DNA of 64,000 nt. Source: Prorocentrum cordatum (lineage: Eukaryota; Sar; Dinophyceae; Prorocentrales; Prorocentraceae). A program made the position numbers and the translations under genes. Below the pieces are notes generated by a model. It searched no databases and was not told the DNA's origin. It was given only the letters and a program-made list of their open reading frames with translations. Below, piece by piece: positions 1-10,261 of the stretch. The stretch covers positions 729,975 through 793,974 of the forward strand of contig CAUYUJ010018571.1 in the NCBI GenBank assembly GCA_963575745.1, written 5' to 3'. The stretch's first letter is position 1. Each line of letters begins with the position of its first letter.

Positions 1-117
1 CAGGCCCATTCCTCGATGCATGGTCGTTTCCTGGCGCAGGGAGGCGCCGGGAAAATCAGCTACGCGAGCTGGTTCTCAAACCCCCCCTTTGCTAACCCCC
101 CCTTTCGCCCGGCCCGA
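1..117 (+). mobile_element. Foldback element family A, right half (cut by window edge)
   Basis: This matches the right half of the complete copy at 21332-21527. It shares the core around GGCGCCGGGAAAATCAGCT and the right terminal inverted repeat, with its two C-runs and the end CCTTTCGCCCGGCCCGA. The left half lies outside the window. No coding capacity is seen, so it is probably a non-autonomous element. Confidence 0.75.
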
Positions 118-206
118 CCCATCGTCGACGATGCTCGCTCGACGCTGCACCGCCTCCGCCTCCGTCTCCGGTCCCATCGTCGACGATGTTCGCTCGATGT
201 TGCACC
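117..206 (+). repeat. 56-bp spaced direct repeat with TCGTCGACGATG palindrome
   Basis: Two ~34-bp copies beginning CCCATCGTCGACGATG start at about 117 and 173 and differ at a few bases. Each holds the palindrome CATCGTCGACGATG. Related TCGACGATG words flank the family A copy at 21.3 kb (about 21040, 21093 and 21552). Confidence 0.6.
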
Positions 207-296
207 GAAAGGTGATCTGGCTCGGATGAGCCCCCAGGGGTCGAAGCGCGCAGCGTCCTTCATCTTGTCGCATGAGGCTCGATCCAAAACAGAGGG

Positions 297-515
297 CGCC
301 AGCTGTACGCTTGCGCCGATTTTTGGCAGGCCCTTCCCCCTCTCCCTCGATGCCACCCCGCTCCTCGAGGCTCGAGATGAGAATCCTCGAGGCTCGATCC
401 TCGATCCTCGATCTCCTCGAGCCTCGAGCCTCGATCCTCGATCCTCCCCCGCGAGCCCTGGAAGGTCGTGGGGCGCCAACTGCACGCCTGCGCCGATCTT
501 GGGAAGACCCTTCCT
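297..515 (+). repeat. 42-bp direct repeats bracketing a CTCGA-rich minisatellite
   Basis: About 42 bp (GCGCCAGCTGTACGCTTGCG..., 297-340) recur with a few changes at 473-515. Between them, 365-450 is a degenerate array of CCTCGATCCTCGA-type words. This looks like a duplicated unit with an expanded minisatellite in the middle. No gene is supported here. Confidence 0.55.
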
Positions 516-639
516 GGGCACGGGGCCAGCTTGCACAGGAGATCGGTGCGGGTGGCGCCCCGTCCCCCGGACGCCCTCGCAGCCCGGGCTCGAGCGGATC
601 GGTCTTTTGGCGATGCCGTGAGCCGTTCTGTCCCAGCAA

Positions 640-1018
640 TATTGTGGTGTTGGGTCTCCGTTCTGAAGAGACAGCGCCCCGCGTCTGCTCTCCTCTCCTC
701 TCCTCTCCTCTCTTCTTCGTTCCCCTCCCTCCTCATCCTCCCCCTCCTTGACACGTTCCGTGGCCCCATAGGAAGCTCCACCGAAGGGCCCAGGGGCGGT
801 GTTCGCACGCGGCTACCCCAAACAGTAAAGCGCTTGGCGGCCCCATGGAGAGCTCCACCGCAGGCCTCAGCGGCGGTCTTCGCATGCGCCGCCCTCACCC
901 AGTACAGCGCCTCGTGGCCCCAGAGGGAGCTCCACCGAAGGCCCCAGTGGCGGTGTCCGCATGCGCCTCCCCCACCCAGTACAGCGCTTCGTGGCCCCAT
1001 AGAGAGCTCCACCGAAGT
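640..1018 (+). repeat. 77-bp satellite, short array with its leader
   Basis: A leader at 640-690 (TTGGGTCTCCGTTCTGAAGA and on) and a pyrimidine-rich stretch are followed by about 3.4 copies of a 77-bp unit (758-1018). The unit contains GTGGCCCCATAGGGAGCTCC, a GGCGGTGTCCGCATGCG core and a CCCACCCAGTACAGCGC tail. Both leader and unit recur in the longer array at 2.6-4.3 kb, so the two are copies of one locus. Confidence 0.85.
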
Positions 1019-1116
1019 CGATACTCACTGATGCGACACTCACGGCTGCAGATGGGGTCCCTCACCAGGCTAATGTTTGGATTCCGTTCGGCGGCGAAAT
1101 TCCAAGTTTGCCCTCG

Positions 1117-1270
1117 CCGATCAACGGTTCAGGCAACTCGATGCGCGGGGGGTGGTGGGGTTCGTAATTCGTCGAACACGTGGCGAACTTCGAACCGTGC
1201 CTCCACCTCCCATCGATTTAGGATAATCGATGGTTGGTGGGGGTAGGGCTCGGGAGTCGCCACCTATTCG
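1117..1270 (+). repeat. Dispersed ~150-bp repeat X, copy 1
   Basis: This segment (CCGATCAACGGTTCAGGCAA..., GAACACGTGGCGAA, CTCCCATCGATTTAGG, ATCGATGGTTGGTGGGGGTA) matches 48055-48205 over its whole length. The word TCGATGGT...GGGGGTAGGG occurs twice within the 48-kb copy. No coding content. Confidence 0.7.
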
Positions 1271-1381
1271 TCTTGTAACAAAGGCGGAACGAAGACAAAA
1301 CGGAAACGGGAACGGACACGGAATCAAAGCGAAACGGAGAACAAGGGTCAGGCCAAGCCTTGCCCACCACCACGGTGCAGT

Positions 1382-2338
1382 TTGATACCCTCCTACCAGG
1401 GCGATGCCCCGACCTTCGTGCAGGCCTTCAGGGGCAAGGAGCTCCTGCCCCTGGTCGTGCGGAGGGAGGCTCTTTACAGGCACGTCAGGGAGATGCAGCA
1501 GACCTACCACGATCGGATAACGGATTGGAGCAGCAGGATGGCCGACGTGGACATGCAGGCGTCGTGAGCGGCCTACATATCCATATCCACGGCCTCTCGG
1601 TCCATACTCTTCGGCCGCGACCCCATGAATTCAGAGCGATTGGGCGTGGATGCCCAGCGCGTAACGTATCCATGGGATCGTTTGACAGCGGTCGCGGCTC
1701 AAGAGACGGGGGTCAATGGAAACGGGGGTCAGCCAGAGCGCCAGATCTTGCAGGATCCTGCAGAGCCAGGGTGCATTAACCTGGGTTTGCGTTCAGGATC
1801 TTGCTGCATCTTGCACAGCCTGACTGGCCCGGGTTTGCATTGACCCCGGTCATTAGATCCCCGAAGTGGGACCGCGCTTCGACATACAGTTCGGGAGGGC
1901 AAGGATGTGGACATGTTCGGCGCTCGTGAAGTTGGCCCTGGTGAAGATCACCTCGAACTCCAGCCTCTCCATCCTGGAGCAGATCAAGGAACAGCACAGG
2001 CGCCCGCAGGTAACAGGAGGGGGGCAGCCGTACACCTTTAATGCCGATCTTCACCAGGCGAATCCTGGCCTCAGGATCGGTGTACGTATGCCTCCCGAAC
2101 CAGGAGGGCAAATACGCAAACCCTGGGCCCAGGCGTGGCCTCGGTGGGACCGGTGTAGCTGCACAGTTGGCGTCCTCCTGAGGTGGTCGAGGTGCACCGG
2201 ATGAAGGATCTGTACGAGGAGACGTACGTCGCGTTCTTGCAGGGCGAGTTCAAAGAGGTGATCCATCGCCACATCAGCCTCATGAAAATATTCTTCCGCG
2301 GCTGGAAGAGGGTGGCTCACAATGTGAAGATCGGGCAG
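1382..2338 (+). CDS. Three-exon fragment of an unidentified protein-coding gene
   Basis: Three open blocks with ordinary protein composition line up on the + strand. Exon a, 1382-1558, encodes 59 residues (SYQGDAPTFVQAF ... RREALYRHVREMQQTYHDR ... MADVDMQ). Exon b, 1890-2009, encodes 40 residues (ALVKLALVKITSNSS ... EQIKEQHRRPQ). Exon c, 2183-2338, encodes 52 residues (HRMKDLYEETYVAFLQGEF ... FRGWKRVAHNVKIGQ). They join in one phase without a stop through introns 1559-1889 (GC...AG) and 2010-2182 (GT...AG). A GC donor fits dinoflagellates. An acceptor-like GTGCAG ends at 1380 and a donor-like CAG/GTC follows 2338, so exons are probably missing on both sides. I do not recognise the family. The charged, helix-rich peptide could be part of a large structural or motor protein, but that is a guess. 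It lies between two copies of the 77-bp satellite locus. Confidence 0.5.
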
Positions 2339-2607
2339 GTCGGCAACAAAGCGTCCGGGGAGACGTCCTCCTTCCCCACCCCTCCTTTCTTCCTTTTCCC
2401 CTGCCTCATCCCAAACGCGACATCCCACATATTTGCGATAGCTTCCTCGAACACTTGGACACATCCTGCCACCAACCTAGGCGCGAGCAATGCCCCATAT
2501 CTTAGGGCATCAGCAGACTGAATCAAATAGCGTCCCGCTGGTAGGGATGTGCGAGCTGACAAGTGCAGCGCAAGCTGCGTGCTGGCATTCACTCGTGTTC
2601 TTTTCCC

Positions 2608-4290
2608 AACCATCCAATGGTATTGGGTCCCCGTCTTGAAGAGATAGCGCCCCGCGTCTCGCTCCTTTCGCTCCTCCGCCTCCCCCCCGTCCCGGAGCTC
2701 AACCGAAGGCATCAGTGGCGGTGTCCGCGTGCGCCTCCCCCACACAGGGGACCGCTCTCTGGCCCCACAGGGAGCTCTACCGAGGGCCTCAGTGGCGGTG
2801 TCCGCATGCGGTTCCCCCACCCAATACACCGCTCCGTGGCCCCATAGAGAGTCCCACCGAAGGCCGCAGTGGCGGTGTCCGCATGCGGTTCCCCCACCCA
2901 ATACACCGTTTCGTGGCTCCACCGAAGGCCTCATTGGCGGCGTCCGCATGCGGCCCCCCCACCCAGTACAGCGCTTCGTGGCCCCGTAGGGAGCTCCATC
3001 GAAGGCCCCAGTGGCGGTGTCTGCGTGCGGTCCCCCCACCGATTACAGCGTTCTGTGGCCCCGAAGGAAGCTCCACCGAACGCATCAGTGGCGGTGTCCG
3101 CGTGCGGTTCCCCCACCCAATACAACACGTCGTGACCCCAAAGGAAGCTTCACCGAAGGCATCAGTGGCGGCGTCCGCGTGCGAAGCTCCACCGAAGGCC
3201 CCTATGGCGATGTTCGCATGCGGCTTCCCCACCCAATACAGCGCTTCGTGGCCCCATTCGCGGCTCAACCGAAGGCCCCAGTGGCGGTGTCCGCATACGG
3301 TTACCCCAACCAGTACAACGCATCGGGGCTCCATAGGGAGCTCCACCGAAGGCCTCAGTGCCGTGACCGCATGCGGCTCCCCCAAACAGTACATCGCCTC
3401 GTGGCCCCATAGGGAGCCCCAACGGTGGCCTCAGTGGCGGTGTCCGCATGCGGTTTCCCCACCTCGTACAGCGCTTCGTGGGCCCATCGGGAGCTCCACT
3501 GAAGGACTCAGTGGCGGTGTCCGCATGCGGCTCCCCCACCCAATACAACGCTTCGCGGCCCCACAGGGAGCCCCGCCGAAGGCCGCAGTGGCGGTGTCCG
3601 CATGCGCATCCCTCACCCAGTACGTCGCTTCGTGGCCTCACAGGGAGCTCCACCGAAGGCCTCATTGGTGATGTCCTCATGCAGTCCCCCCACCCAGTAC
3701 AGCGCTTCGTGGCCCCATAGGGAGCCCCATCGAAGGCCCAAGTGGCGGTGTCCGCATGCGGTTCCCCCACCCAGTACAGCGCCTCGTGGCCCCATTAGCG
3801 GCTTCACCGAAGGCCTCAATGGTTGCGTTCGCATGCGTCTCCCCCGTCCAGTACAGCGCTTCGTGGCCCCAAAGGAAGCTTCACCGAAGGCCCCGATGGC
3901 GATGTTCGCATGCGGTTCCCCCGCCCGGTACAATGTTTTGTGGCTCCATAGGGAACTCAACTGAAGGCCTCAGTGGTGGTGTCCGCATGCGGTTCCCCCA
4001 CCCAGTACAGCGCTTCGTGGCCTCACAGGGAGCTCCACCGAAGGCCCCTATGGCGATATTCGCATGCTGTTCCCCCGCCCAGTACAATGTTTTGTGGTCC
4101 TATAGGGAGCTCAACCGAAGGCCTCAGTGGTGGTGTTCGCATGCGGTTCCCCCACCCAGTACAGCGCGTCGTGGCCCCACAGGGAGCTCCACCGAAGGCC
4201 CCTGTGGCGATGTTCGCATGCGTCTCCCCCGCTCAGTAAAACGTTTCGTGGCCTCACAGGGAGCTCCACAGAAGGCCCCAGTGGCGGCCC
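2608..4290 (+). repeat. 77-bp satellite, main array (about 20 units) with leader
   Basis: A leader at 2612-2690 (TTGGGTCCCCGTCTTGAAGA...) matches that at 640. It is followed from about 2696 by roughly 20 diverged copies of the 77-bp unit, for example GGCGGTGTCCGCATGCGG at 2794 and 2871. Because 77 is not a multiple of three, all frames stay open by chance and give overlapping repetitive ORFs on both strands. Some units lack the GTGGCCCC half. After 4290 the sequence decays into GGCCCCGCCCCAC repeats. Confidence 0.9.
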
Positions 4291-4480
4291 CGCCCCACGG
4301 CGGGGCCCACATGGCGGCCCCGCCCCACATCGCCACACCGTTCGCATGCTTCATGGCCCCATGAGGAGATCCCCCGAAGGCGATGCCCGCATCGACGGTA
4401 CTCCTCGCAACTGCGTATGGTTGGGCCCTTCGCCAGGATAATTGTCCTCGCACGCGGGGGCGGGGGGGAGAGTGGCCCAG

Positions 4481-4676
4481 ACATTCGGATACGCGACGGA
4501 CCTTGCAACCATCGGGTGCGCGATCATCACTGCAGAGGGCCCCGTTGCCCTCTTCCAGGGCCTTCACGTTTCCCCCCTCCTCTCCCTATTTCCCCATCCC
4601 CTCTTGCCATGCTTACTGTGCTTTGGGGCCGCAGGCGGGGTGGTGGCGCTTCATCCTGGGTGCACGCTCTGAGTGA
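4481..4676 (+). CDS. Possible mitochondrial carrier-type exon pair (3' end)
   Basis: Exon 4481-4567 encodes 29 residues containing TDLATIGCAIITAEGPVALFQG. This resembles the helix-loop segment of mitochondrial carrier family proteins, where a cysteine/isoleucine-rich stretch precedes EGP-x-AL(F/Y)-x-G. A GT...AG intron (4568-4634) would join it in phase 0 to AGWWRFILGARSE and a stop at 4674-4676. An acceptor-like CCCAG precedes 4481. The match rests on one short motif. No P-x-D/E-x-x-K/R signature or upstream exon was found, and the 77-bp array lies immediately before it. Confidence 0.3.
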
Positions 4677-5560
4677 GCTAGCTTCTGGCAAAGGGCAGAA
4701 GGGTTCGAACGGCTCCCCCTCTCGCCGCCGCTGCTGGATACGCTTCGAAGCCACGGTCAGAGCGCGTTCCAGGAGCTGTCTGGGGGTCGAATTTCCAGGT
4801 CCCGCCCTCCCCCCACCTCCCCTCCCGGGCCCCTCCCTCTCCTCCCGCAATCTCCGGCAGGGGAACAGGGGCCAGCATGCGTGCCGTCCCACAGATCCCT
4901 CTCGCGACGGAGGCCTGTCTTCCCGAAGCTCACTCTGCTGGCTTGAGCCGTGCAGCAAGTTGGCGGCTCTCGCCTAGCCGTTCTCGTCCCGTCCCGTCCA
5001 TCTCCCCCCCCCACCCCCCGTCCTCCTCCTCCTCCTCCTCCTCCTCCTCCTCCTCCTCCTCCTCCTCCTCCTCCTCCCCGTGGAGGAGAGCGGGGGGGTT
5101 CTGCGGCGCGCGCAGCTCGGGGACCAGATGCGGCACCTGGACGCCGACGACGCGGCCGCCAGCGCCAGCACGGCTCGGCCCCGGAGCAGCGAGCCGGCCG
5201 CGGCCCACCACAGGTTCACGTCGTTGCGACTTCCACGTCGGGCCACCGCCGCCGCGACGTCGTCGAGGCAGGCGGCCGCGGCCCATCATCGCGCCAGCCT
5301 CAGCACAATATCCAGCACGGCCAGCAGCAGCGCGTCGCAGGACGAGGACTGAGGCCTGCTCCCTCCTCGTGTGCCTCCTTCCTCCTCCCAATTGAGTTTC
5401 CTCTCCGTCCTCCCCTTGAACTCCTTTTCCATCATCCACCACTTCTGCCTTCTAGCCTCTCTCGTCCATGTCCCCCTCGCGGTCGTTTGTTGATTTCGGG
5501 CCTCCGTGCTTGTAAAGTAGTAGCGCCTGTTCACCCTTGCATGGCCCCTTGATCGCTTGG
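4677..5560. repeat. Gene-poor stretch with (TCC)n tract at 5023-5080
   Basis: The only clear structure is an uninterrupted TCC trinucleotide run of about 55 bp at 5023-5080, preceded by a C-rich stretch. Flanking GC-rich sequence gives open frames on both strands that I judge to be compositional. The minus-strand frame around 5085-5245 (NLWWAAAGSLLRG...) is hydrophobic but too short to call. Confidence 0.7.
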
Positions 5561-6025
5561 CCACCCTGAGGACCAGGTGGGCGCAGAGCAGCCACACAGA
5601 GCTCCTCGCTGCCAGAAGAAATAACACCCAGATGCCCCAGAGTTGCGCGCCAAGAGTGGGGCAGACGGGGAACCCGAACGAACATTTCGAGCCCTCGGCC
5701 CCAAGAGGCTCCCAGGAGGCCCCAAGAGGCCCCCGTGAGGCCCCCAAGAGGCCCCAAGGGGTCCCCAAGAGGCACCCCAAGAAGCCCCAAGAGGCCCCCA
5801 AGAGGCCCCAACAGGTCCCAACACGGCCCCCAAGGGGCTTCAACATTGCCTCCCAGAGGCCCCCGAGAGGCCAACCACGAGAACTCAACCAACAGCCATG
5901 AGGCTTCTGACCCACCACCCACCGCTTCCGAAAAATGGCAGCCTCCCAACGGCACCGCATTGACAACAACACCCCGACAAACGACAGCGGCGAGACAATA
6001 TGGACCGGCGGAGTGATCGAAGCGA
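5560..6025 (-). repeat. GGGGCCTCTTG minisatellite family T, copy 1
   Basis: Read on the minus strand, this holds a leader (CGCTTCGATCACTCCGCCGG, also at 44600-44635), then runs of an ~11-bp unit GGGGCCTCTTG (5690-5890). These are followed by CGAGGGCTCGAAATGTTCG and a unique tail. The run makes an open frame of (S)WGLLGAS-type repeats that is not a real protein. Related copies lie at 22.58, 29.0 and 44.65 kb. Confidence 0.75.
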
Positions 6026-6039
6026 TCAAGTCACACCCA

Positions 6040-6235
6040 GATACCCCCACAGTTGCGCGCCGAAGCTGTACATGTTACACAAATGGCCCGCCGCAGGCGC
6101 CATACTTATGTCAAAGGGTCGCGGGCGGGTCGCGGGTGGGTCGCGGTGGGTCGCAGGCGGTTCGCGGACGGGCCGCGGGTGGGTCGCGGGTTGGTTGCAG
6201 GTGGGTCGCAGGAGGGTCGCGAGCGAGGACGACAA
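6040..6235 (+). repeat. GTCGCGGGTGG minisatellite family R, copy 1
   Basis: About eleven units of a 10-11 bp GGGTGGGTCGC word occupy 6113-6230. The 5' flank contains CCCGCCGCAGGCGCC, which also flanks the minus-orientation array at 61.9 kb. The 3' flank runs into AACAATAAACAAAA, like the AAC-rich flank at 62.2 kb. So this is a dispersed copy of the 61-62 kb block. Confidence 0.75.
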
Positions 6236-7900
6236 CAATAAACAAAAATAATTGTCACCGCGGAAAACCAGCACAGGCGCGCACCCAAAGATGTTGTAAG
6301 GCCCAGATTTTTTTCTGCATTCTCGGTCTGGCAATTCTTGATTCCACGCTCTACGCTCATGCCGACCATCACGTCCTGAAACGACAACCAGCCGATTTGC
6401 GATTAAAAGAGTGTAGCGGAACACTAGCATACCGTTTGCTTATCCTCTAGCAATAACGGACGTGGCCAGGAGGGAGGGGCGAGGAGCCAGTCAAGTCTCG
6501 ATTCGCGCCGGCGCCGTCTGGGAATCTTCAAGGGTTGCCCATTGCCAGAAAGCGCCAGCGCGAATCGTGACGTGACCATGTGGGGGAGGGGGGAGCGGGA
6601 CCGGTCACGGGCGCTATCGCAACTATAGCGAGTCATGGAACAACAAGGGTGGCACCATGACATCATGAAACATGAAGCACGGAACAGCAACAATCATGCC
6701 AACGGAACGACCAGCCCGAAGTCCCTCGAAAACATGACCAAACGAAAAAACAAACGTCAAGCCCTCGTTGCGGGGCCTCTTCGTGGCATCCGGGTGGCGT
6801 CACCAGGAGAAAATCGTCGGGGGTTCCTGCCATCGACAAAGAGCGGATCAGTTGATTTAGTCACACCCTTGCGTTGCCTCAACATCGATGCCCCGCCGCC
6901 GCCAGATATCGTTGACTTCAAACTGTTTCGGCTTCGGTCGCGTGAAAAATGGAACGCTCCGCCCGCTGCGCGCGTGCGCCCCCCTGGGCGCCCTCCACCA
7001 GCCGGCCAAGCCTTCTTTGAGCAAGTTGACTTTAGCCACAGCTTAACAGCACATCTACGGAAGCAGTGGCGGGAATAAGCACATCACCACTGAGTCGCTG
7101 GAGCTTGAGCCAAACACGACTCCAACAAGAAGATCAGCAAGAAGAACACGAACGCGCTTTGCCGTTCAACCGGGTTGCGAAAGTTTTTTTCCGGACGGAG
7201 AACTGGCATCACACTGGCTCTCATCGCTGAGCCAGAAATCGCCACCAACACCGACACCGGCTTTGTTTGGGTGGAACAAGTTCCAATTCCGAAACACAGT
7301 CAGTAGTCGATCGTCTTTTCCTGGTGGCGGGAGGGGCGTCTAGCGGAAGGTCCCGCGCATGTAAGCATCCAATTCACTAAGTTTGTCTAGGTTCGGACGT
7401 CAGCGCGATCGGTTTTGTTCAAAGAATATCGCACCGGGGTCGTGTTTCGATCCCTTGGTATTTACATGCATGACCTCGGTGGGAGGGACATGCACTTTTC
7501 AATTGTGCGGAAATTGCGAGGGAGAGTACTTTCAGAAGGGGGGTGGGGAGGACGGGGGAGAAGGGCGCGAGGCGGGGGCCACGGGGTCATGCCGCGGCGC
7601 GGAAGGGGGAAACGTTGGGGCGCAAGGGCGGCGGATGGCAGGGAAGGGGCGCGTGGGAATTTGTTGTCCAGCATCAGCGATTGCGGTTCCATTGGCGACC
7701 AGCGGGGCCATAGCGCCAGTTTTGGTATACTGGGGTCCCAGGCTTTGTTGGCCGGCGATTCGAAGGCTCGGCGCTCTCTTTCGGGCTCGCCGTGTGATGG
7801 CAACGACGACCGCGTTTCAGTTCAGGGCGCATCCGGAGTTCGCGCGGAAGTTGCCGCATCCATGCAAGACGGGGAGAGAACAGCATCACACGAATAATTG
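6236..7900. other. Stretch without a supportable gene
   Basis: Mixed-composition sequence with scattered short frames and a G-rich stretch at 7535-7650. The frame near 7415-7540 (RTGVVFRSLGIYMHDLGG...) has protein-like composition but is short and unrecognised. It could be a decayed exon. Confidence 0.4.
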
Positions 7901-8783
7901 ATGACACCAGTCACCGAGTGCCAGGCCGACCATCACCATGTCGGCCCCCTTAATAAGTTGTTGATTCAACGCAAGCGGAGCGAAGCGAAGGGCACCTTCG
8001 CACACTCGCTGACAAAGCGCAACTCGAATGCAAATACGGACGAAACATTCTTCATCGACTGGTCGGTGGCTTCTTCGTATCTGAACGAGGAGGACGTGCA
8101 GAGCACCATGAAACAACTTACTTCCCTCTCGGAACTCATCGGCTTGGACGCGCACCCACTCACGCAAAAACGCCCAGAATCGATGTCCGACCGCGAACGT
8201 CATTGGAAAATGCTCACCAACCTCCACAACGACCATGGGGATTTGCCGAAGAACGTCAACAGAAGTTGTTTCTTCGATGCTGCCGCAGGCGCACTGAGTT
8301 TGGGAAGCGTGTTTTATCAACGGGGAATCACAGCTGGTCAAAGAGGTCACGCGCATCAAGACCAATGCCAAAGTCAACGCCCCGCCGGTTTACCAGATAG
8401 CGACCGGCACGGACTTCATGAACGCATACAACGAGAAGGCGTGTACATTCGATTTGCCTGGCTCGCATTCCGTCCCTGTTTCTGGCTCTTTCGCGGCTGG
8501 CCAGCGGCCCAAGGCCACTGACCTGATCCACCGACCGAAGCACTTCAAAGGCTACGTCGTTCGCATCCTCGACCAGCTTGAGGATGTGCGCTCCCCCTCG
8601 GGCGCCGCCAAATCGCTGGGGGCGAAGGTCATGCAGGAAATGGCGAAGGTGCGCAAGGATTACCTTGAAGACTCCTACGAGGTAGCCCGCAAAAAAGCTA
8701 AGGATAATACGCAGGCGAAGAAACTCAAACTATCGAATAACGTCGGGCCCCAGTCGTGGGAGCACGCGCGTGGCGGCACGTAG
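7901..8783 (+). pseudogene. Frameshifted gene of unknown family
   Basis: A lysine/aspartate-rich reading frame opens at about 7900 (NTDETFFIDWSVASSYLNE... SMSDRERHWKMLTNLHND...), and its sense continues in another frame after about 8290. The second part reads VKEVTRIKTNAKVNAPPVYQ... TFDLPGSHSVPV... HRPKHFKGYVVRILDQLEDV... KSLGAKVMQEMAKVRKDYLED..., ending in a nuclear-localisation-like AKKLKL and a stop at 8781-8783. Codon choice favours C/G at third positions, unlike the flanking low-complexity DNA, so this was probably translated once. One indel near 8290-8310 breaks it. I do not recognise the family. Confidence 0.45.
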
Positions 8784-9120
8784 TGCCAACGATGGCGCAA
8801 GCTTCACCGTGTTGTTCAGGCCGCCTCGGACGCAACATCATATTCTCGTTTGAGAACGAGTGCGGGGGTTGCACAAGTGGGGTCGCAGGGGGGGGCCAAT
8901 CGAGAAATCAGGAAACACTTGGTGTAAACAATTGCTGGCTCTTCCCAGGTCGGGTTCAACATGCGCCGCGCATGGGAAGCGGGGGGGGGGAGGCAGGAAC
9001 GTGCGGGCGTTGGTCGAGGAGGGGGTTTTTGGCCAATGGGGGGGAATTGAGGAGAGGAGGAGGAGAGGGTGACGCCTAACGGTTTCTTTCTGCAGGCAGT
9101 GCGTGCATTTAGGGGTTCGT
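8784..9120. other. G-rich intergenic stretch, nothing recognised
   Basis: Runs of G (8885, 8980, 9040) dominate and no frame has protein-like composition. Confidence 0.5.
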
Positions 9121-9530
9121 ACTTTGCTTTCTCAGGGTTTGGATGGCTCGAAGAGGTTTCGCCGCGTTCTCGCCCGCTCCTCTGGTCGCGGTCTCGTTGC
9201 CGGTTTATGCGTCGTTGGGTGGGTCCGCCGAAGATCCGCCACGTCGCCGCCAGCGTTGCCGCACTGCCGCCTCTTTACCGCGTCGTGCGTTTGACGGGTT
9301 GCCTCGTTGCCGCATGATGCGCTGGGTGGGTCCGCCGATGTTTCGCCACGTCGCCGCCCGCGCCGTGTTTGGCTGGGTCCGCCAAACTTCGGCCACGCCG
9401 ACGCCAATGCCGCGTCGTTGCCGTGCCATTGCGGCCTCATGCGCCAGGTGCGTCCGCCGACGTTTCGCCACGCTGCCGCCCGTGCCGCCTCGTTGCCGTT
9501 CGGTCGGCGCCTGCTTGGCCAATGTTCCAA
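9120..9530 (+). repeat. GGGTCCGCCGA(T)GTTTCGCC repeat cluster
   Basis: At least four diverged units start at about 9216, 9320, 9368 and 9438. Each has TGGGTGGGTCCGCCGA followed by TTTCGCCACG and GTTGCCGC-rich filler. A further copy sits at 16790-16900. The even codon-like periodicity keeps several frames open, but their arginine/alanine-rich translations look compositional. Confidence 0.65.
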
Positions 9531-9749
9531 GGAAGCGAACAGCGGAATCCAGCCGCGTATGCCGAAGTACCAATCAGGGAACGTTTGCACTGAGAGGCTC
9601 TCGCTGAGTACATTGAGTATGCTACGCATCTTGCGCCACAGAGCCTGCAGGATGCATGTTGCGCCACGTAGCTTGCACCGCAAAGTTTGCGCCACATGGC
9701 TTGCACCACGGCTCGCAGGGCACGTGGACTTCATAGGTGCGTCGGGGTT

Positions 9750-10215
9750 GTCAAGCCCGTGGGGCTCGTAGGGTTCATGGGGCTTGTGGGGCTCGTCGGG
9801 ACATCAGAGCTCGCACAGCCTATGGGGCTCGTTGGGCCCGTTGGGCTCGTAGCGCCCGTGCGTGGGGCCCCTTGGGGGGTCGTAGGGCTCCCTGGCCCCC
9901 AAGGTTCGTCGGTTCGTAGGAGCTGCAGGATCCATTCGGTTCAGAGGGCCCGTGGGGCTCGTAAGGTTCATGGGGCTTGTACGGCCCGCGGGGCCCAAAT
10001 GGTTCATAGGGCGCGTGCGGCCCGTAGGGTTCGTGCGACCCGTAGGGTCAGGGCCTTCAAGGCTCAGGGGCTCATGGGGCTCGTATGGCTTTTAGGGCTA
10101 GTATGGCTCGTAAGGTTTTTTCGGGCCCGAAGGACTCGCGGGGCCTGTAGGGCCCGTAAAGTCACAGGGCTCGTGGGGCTCGCGGGGTCCGTAGGACTCG
10201 TAGGCCCGGTGGGCT
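9750..10215 (+). repeat. GGGCTCGTA 9-bp minisatellite
   Basis: About fifty degenerate copies of an 8-9 bp word GGGCTCGT(A/G) in one orientation. The 195-residue open frame across it (LVGLVGL...) is a by-product of the repeat. Confidence 0.8.
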
Positions 10216-10261
10216 TCTCAGGGCTCGTTTGCTCAAACATGTATTGCCATGGAACGTTGGG

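Noticed and set aside
2696-4290. CRISPR-like array
   Set aside because: The 77-bp units are repeated throughout with no unique spacers, and the context is eukaryotic; it is a satellite.
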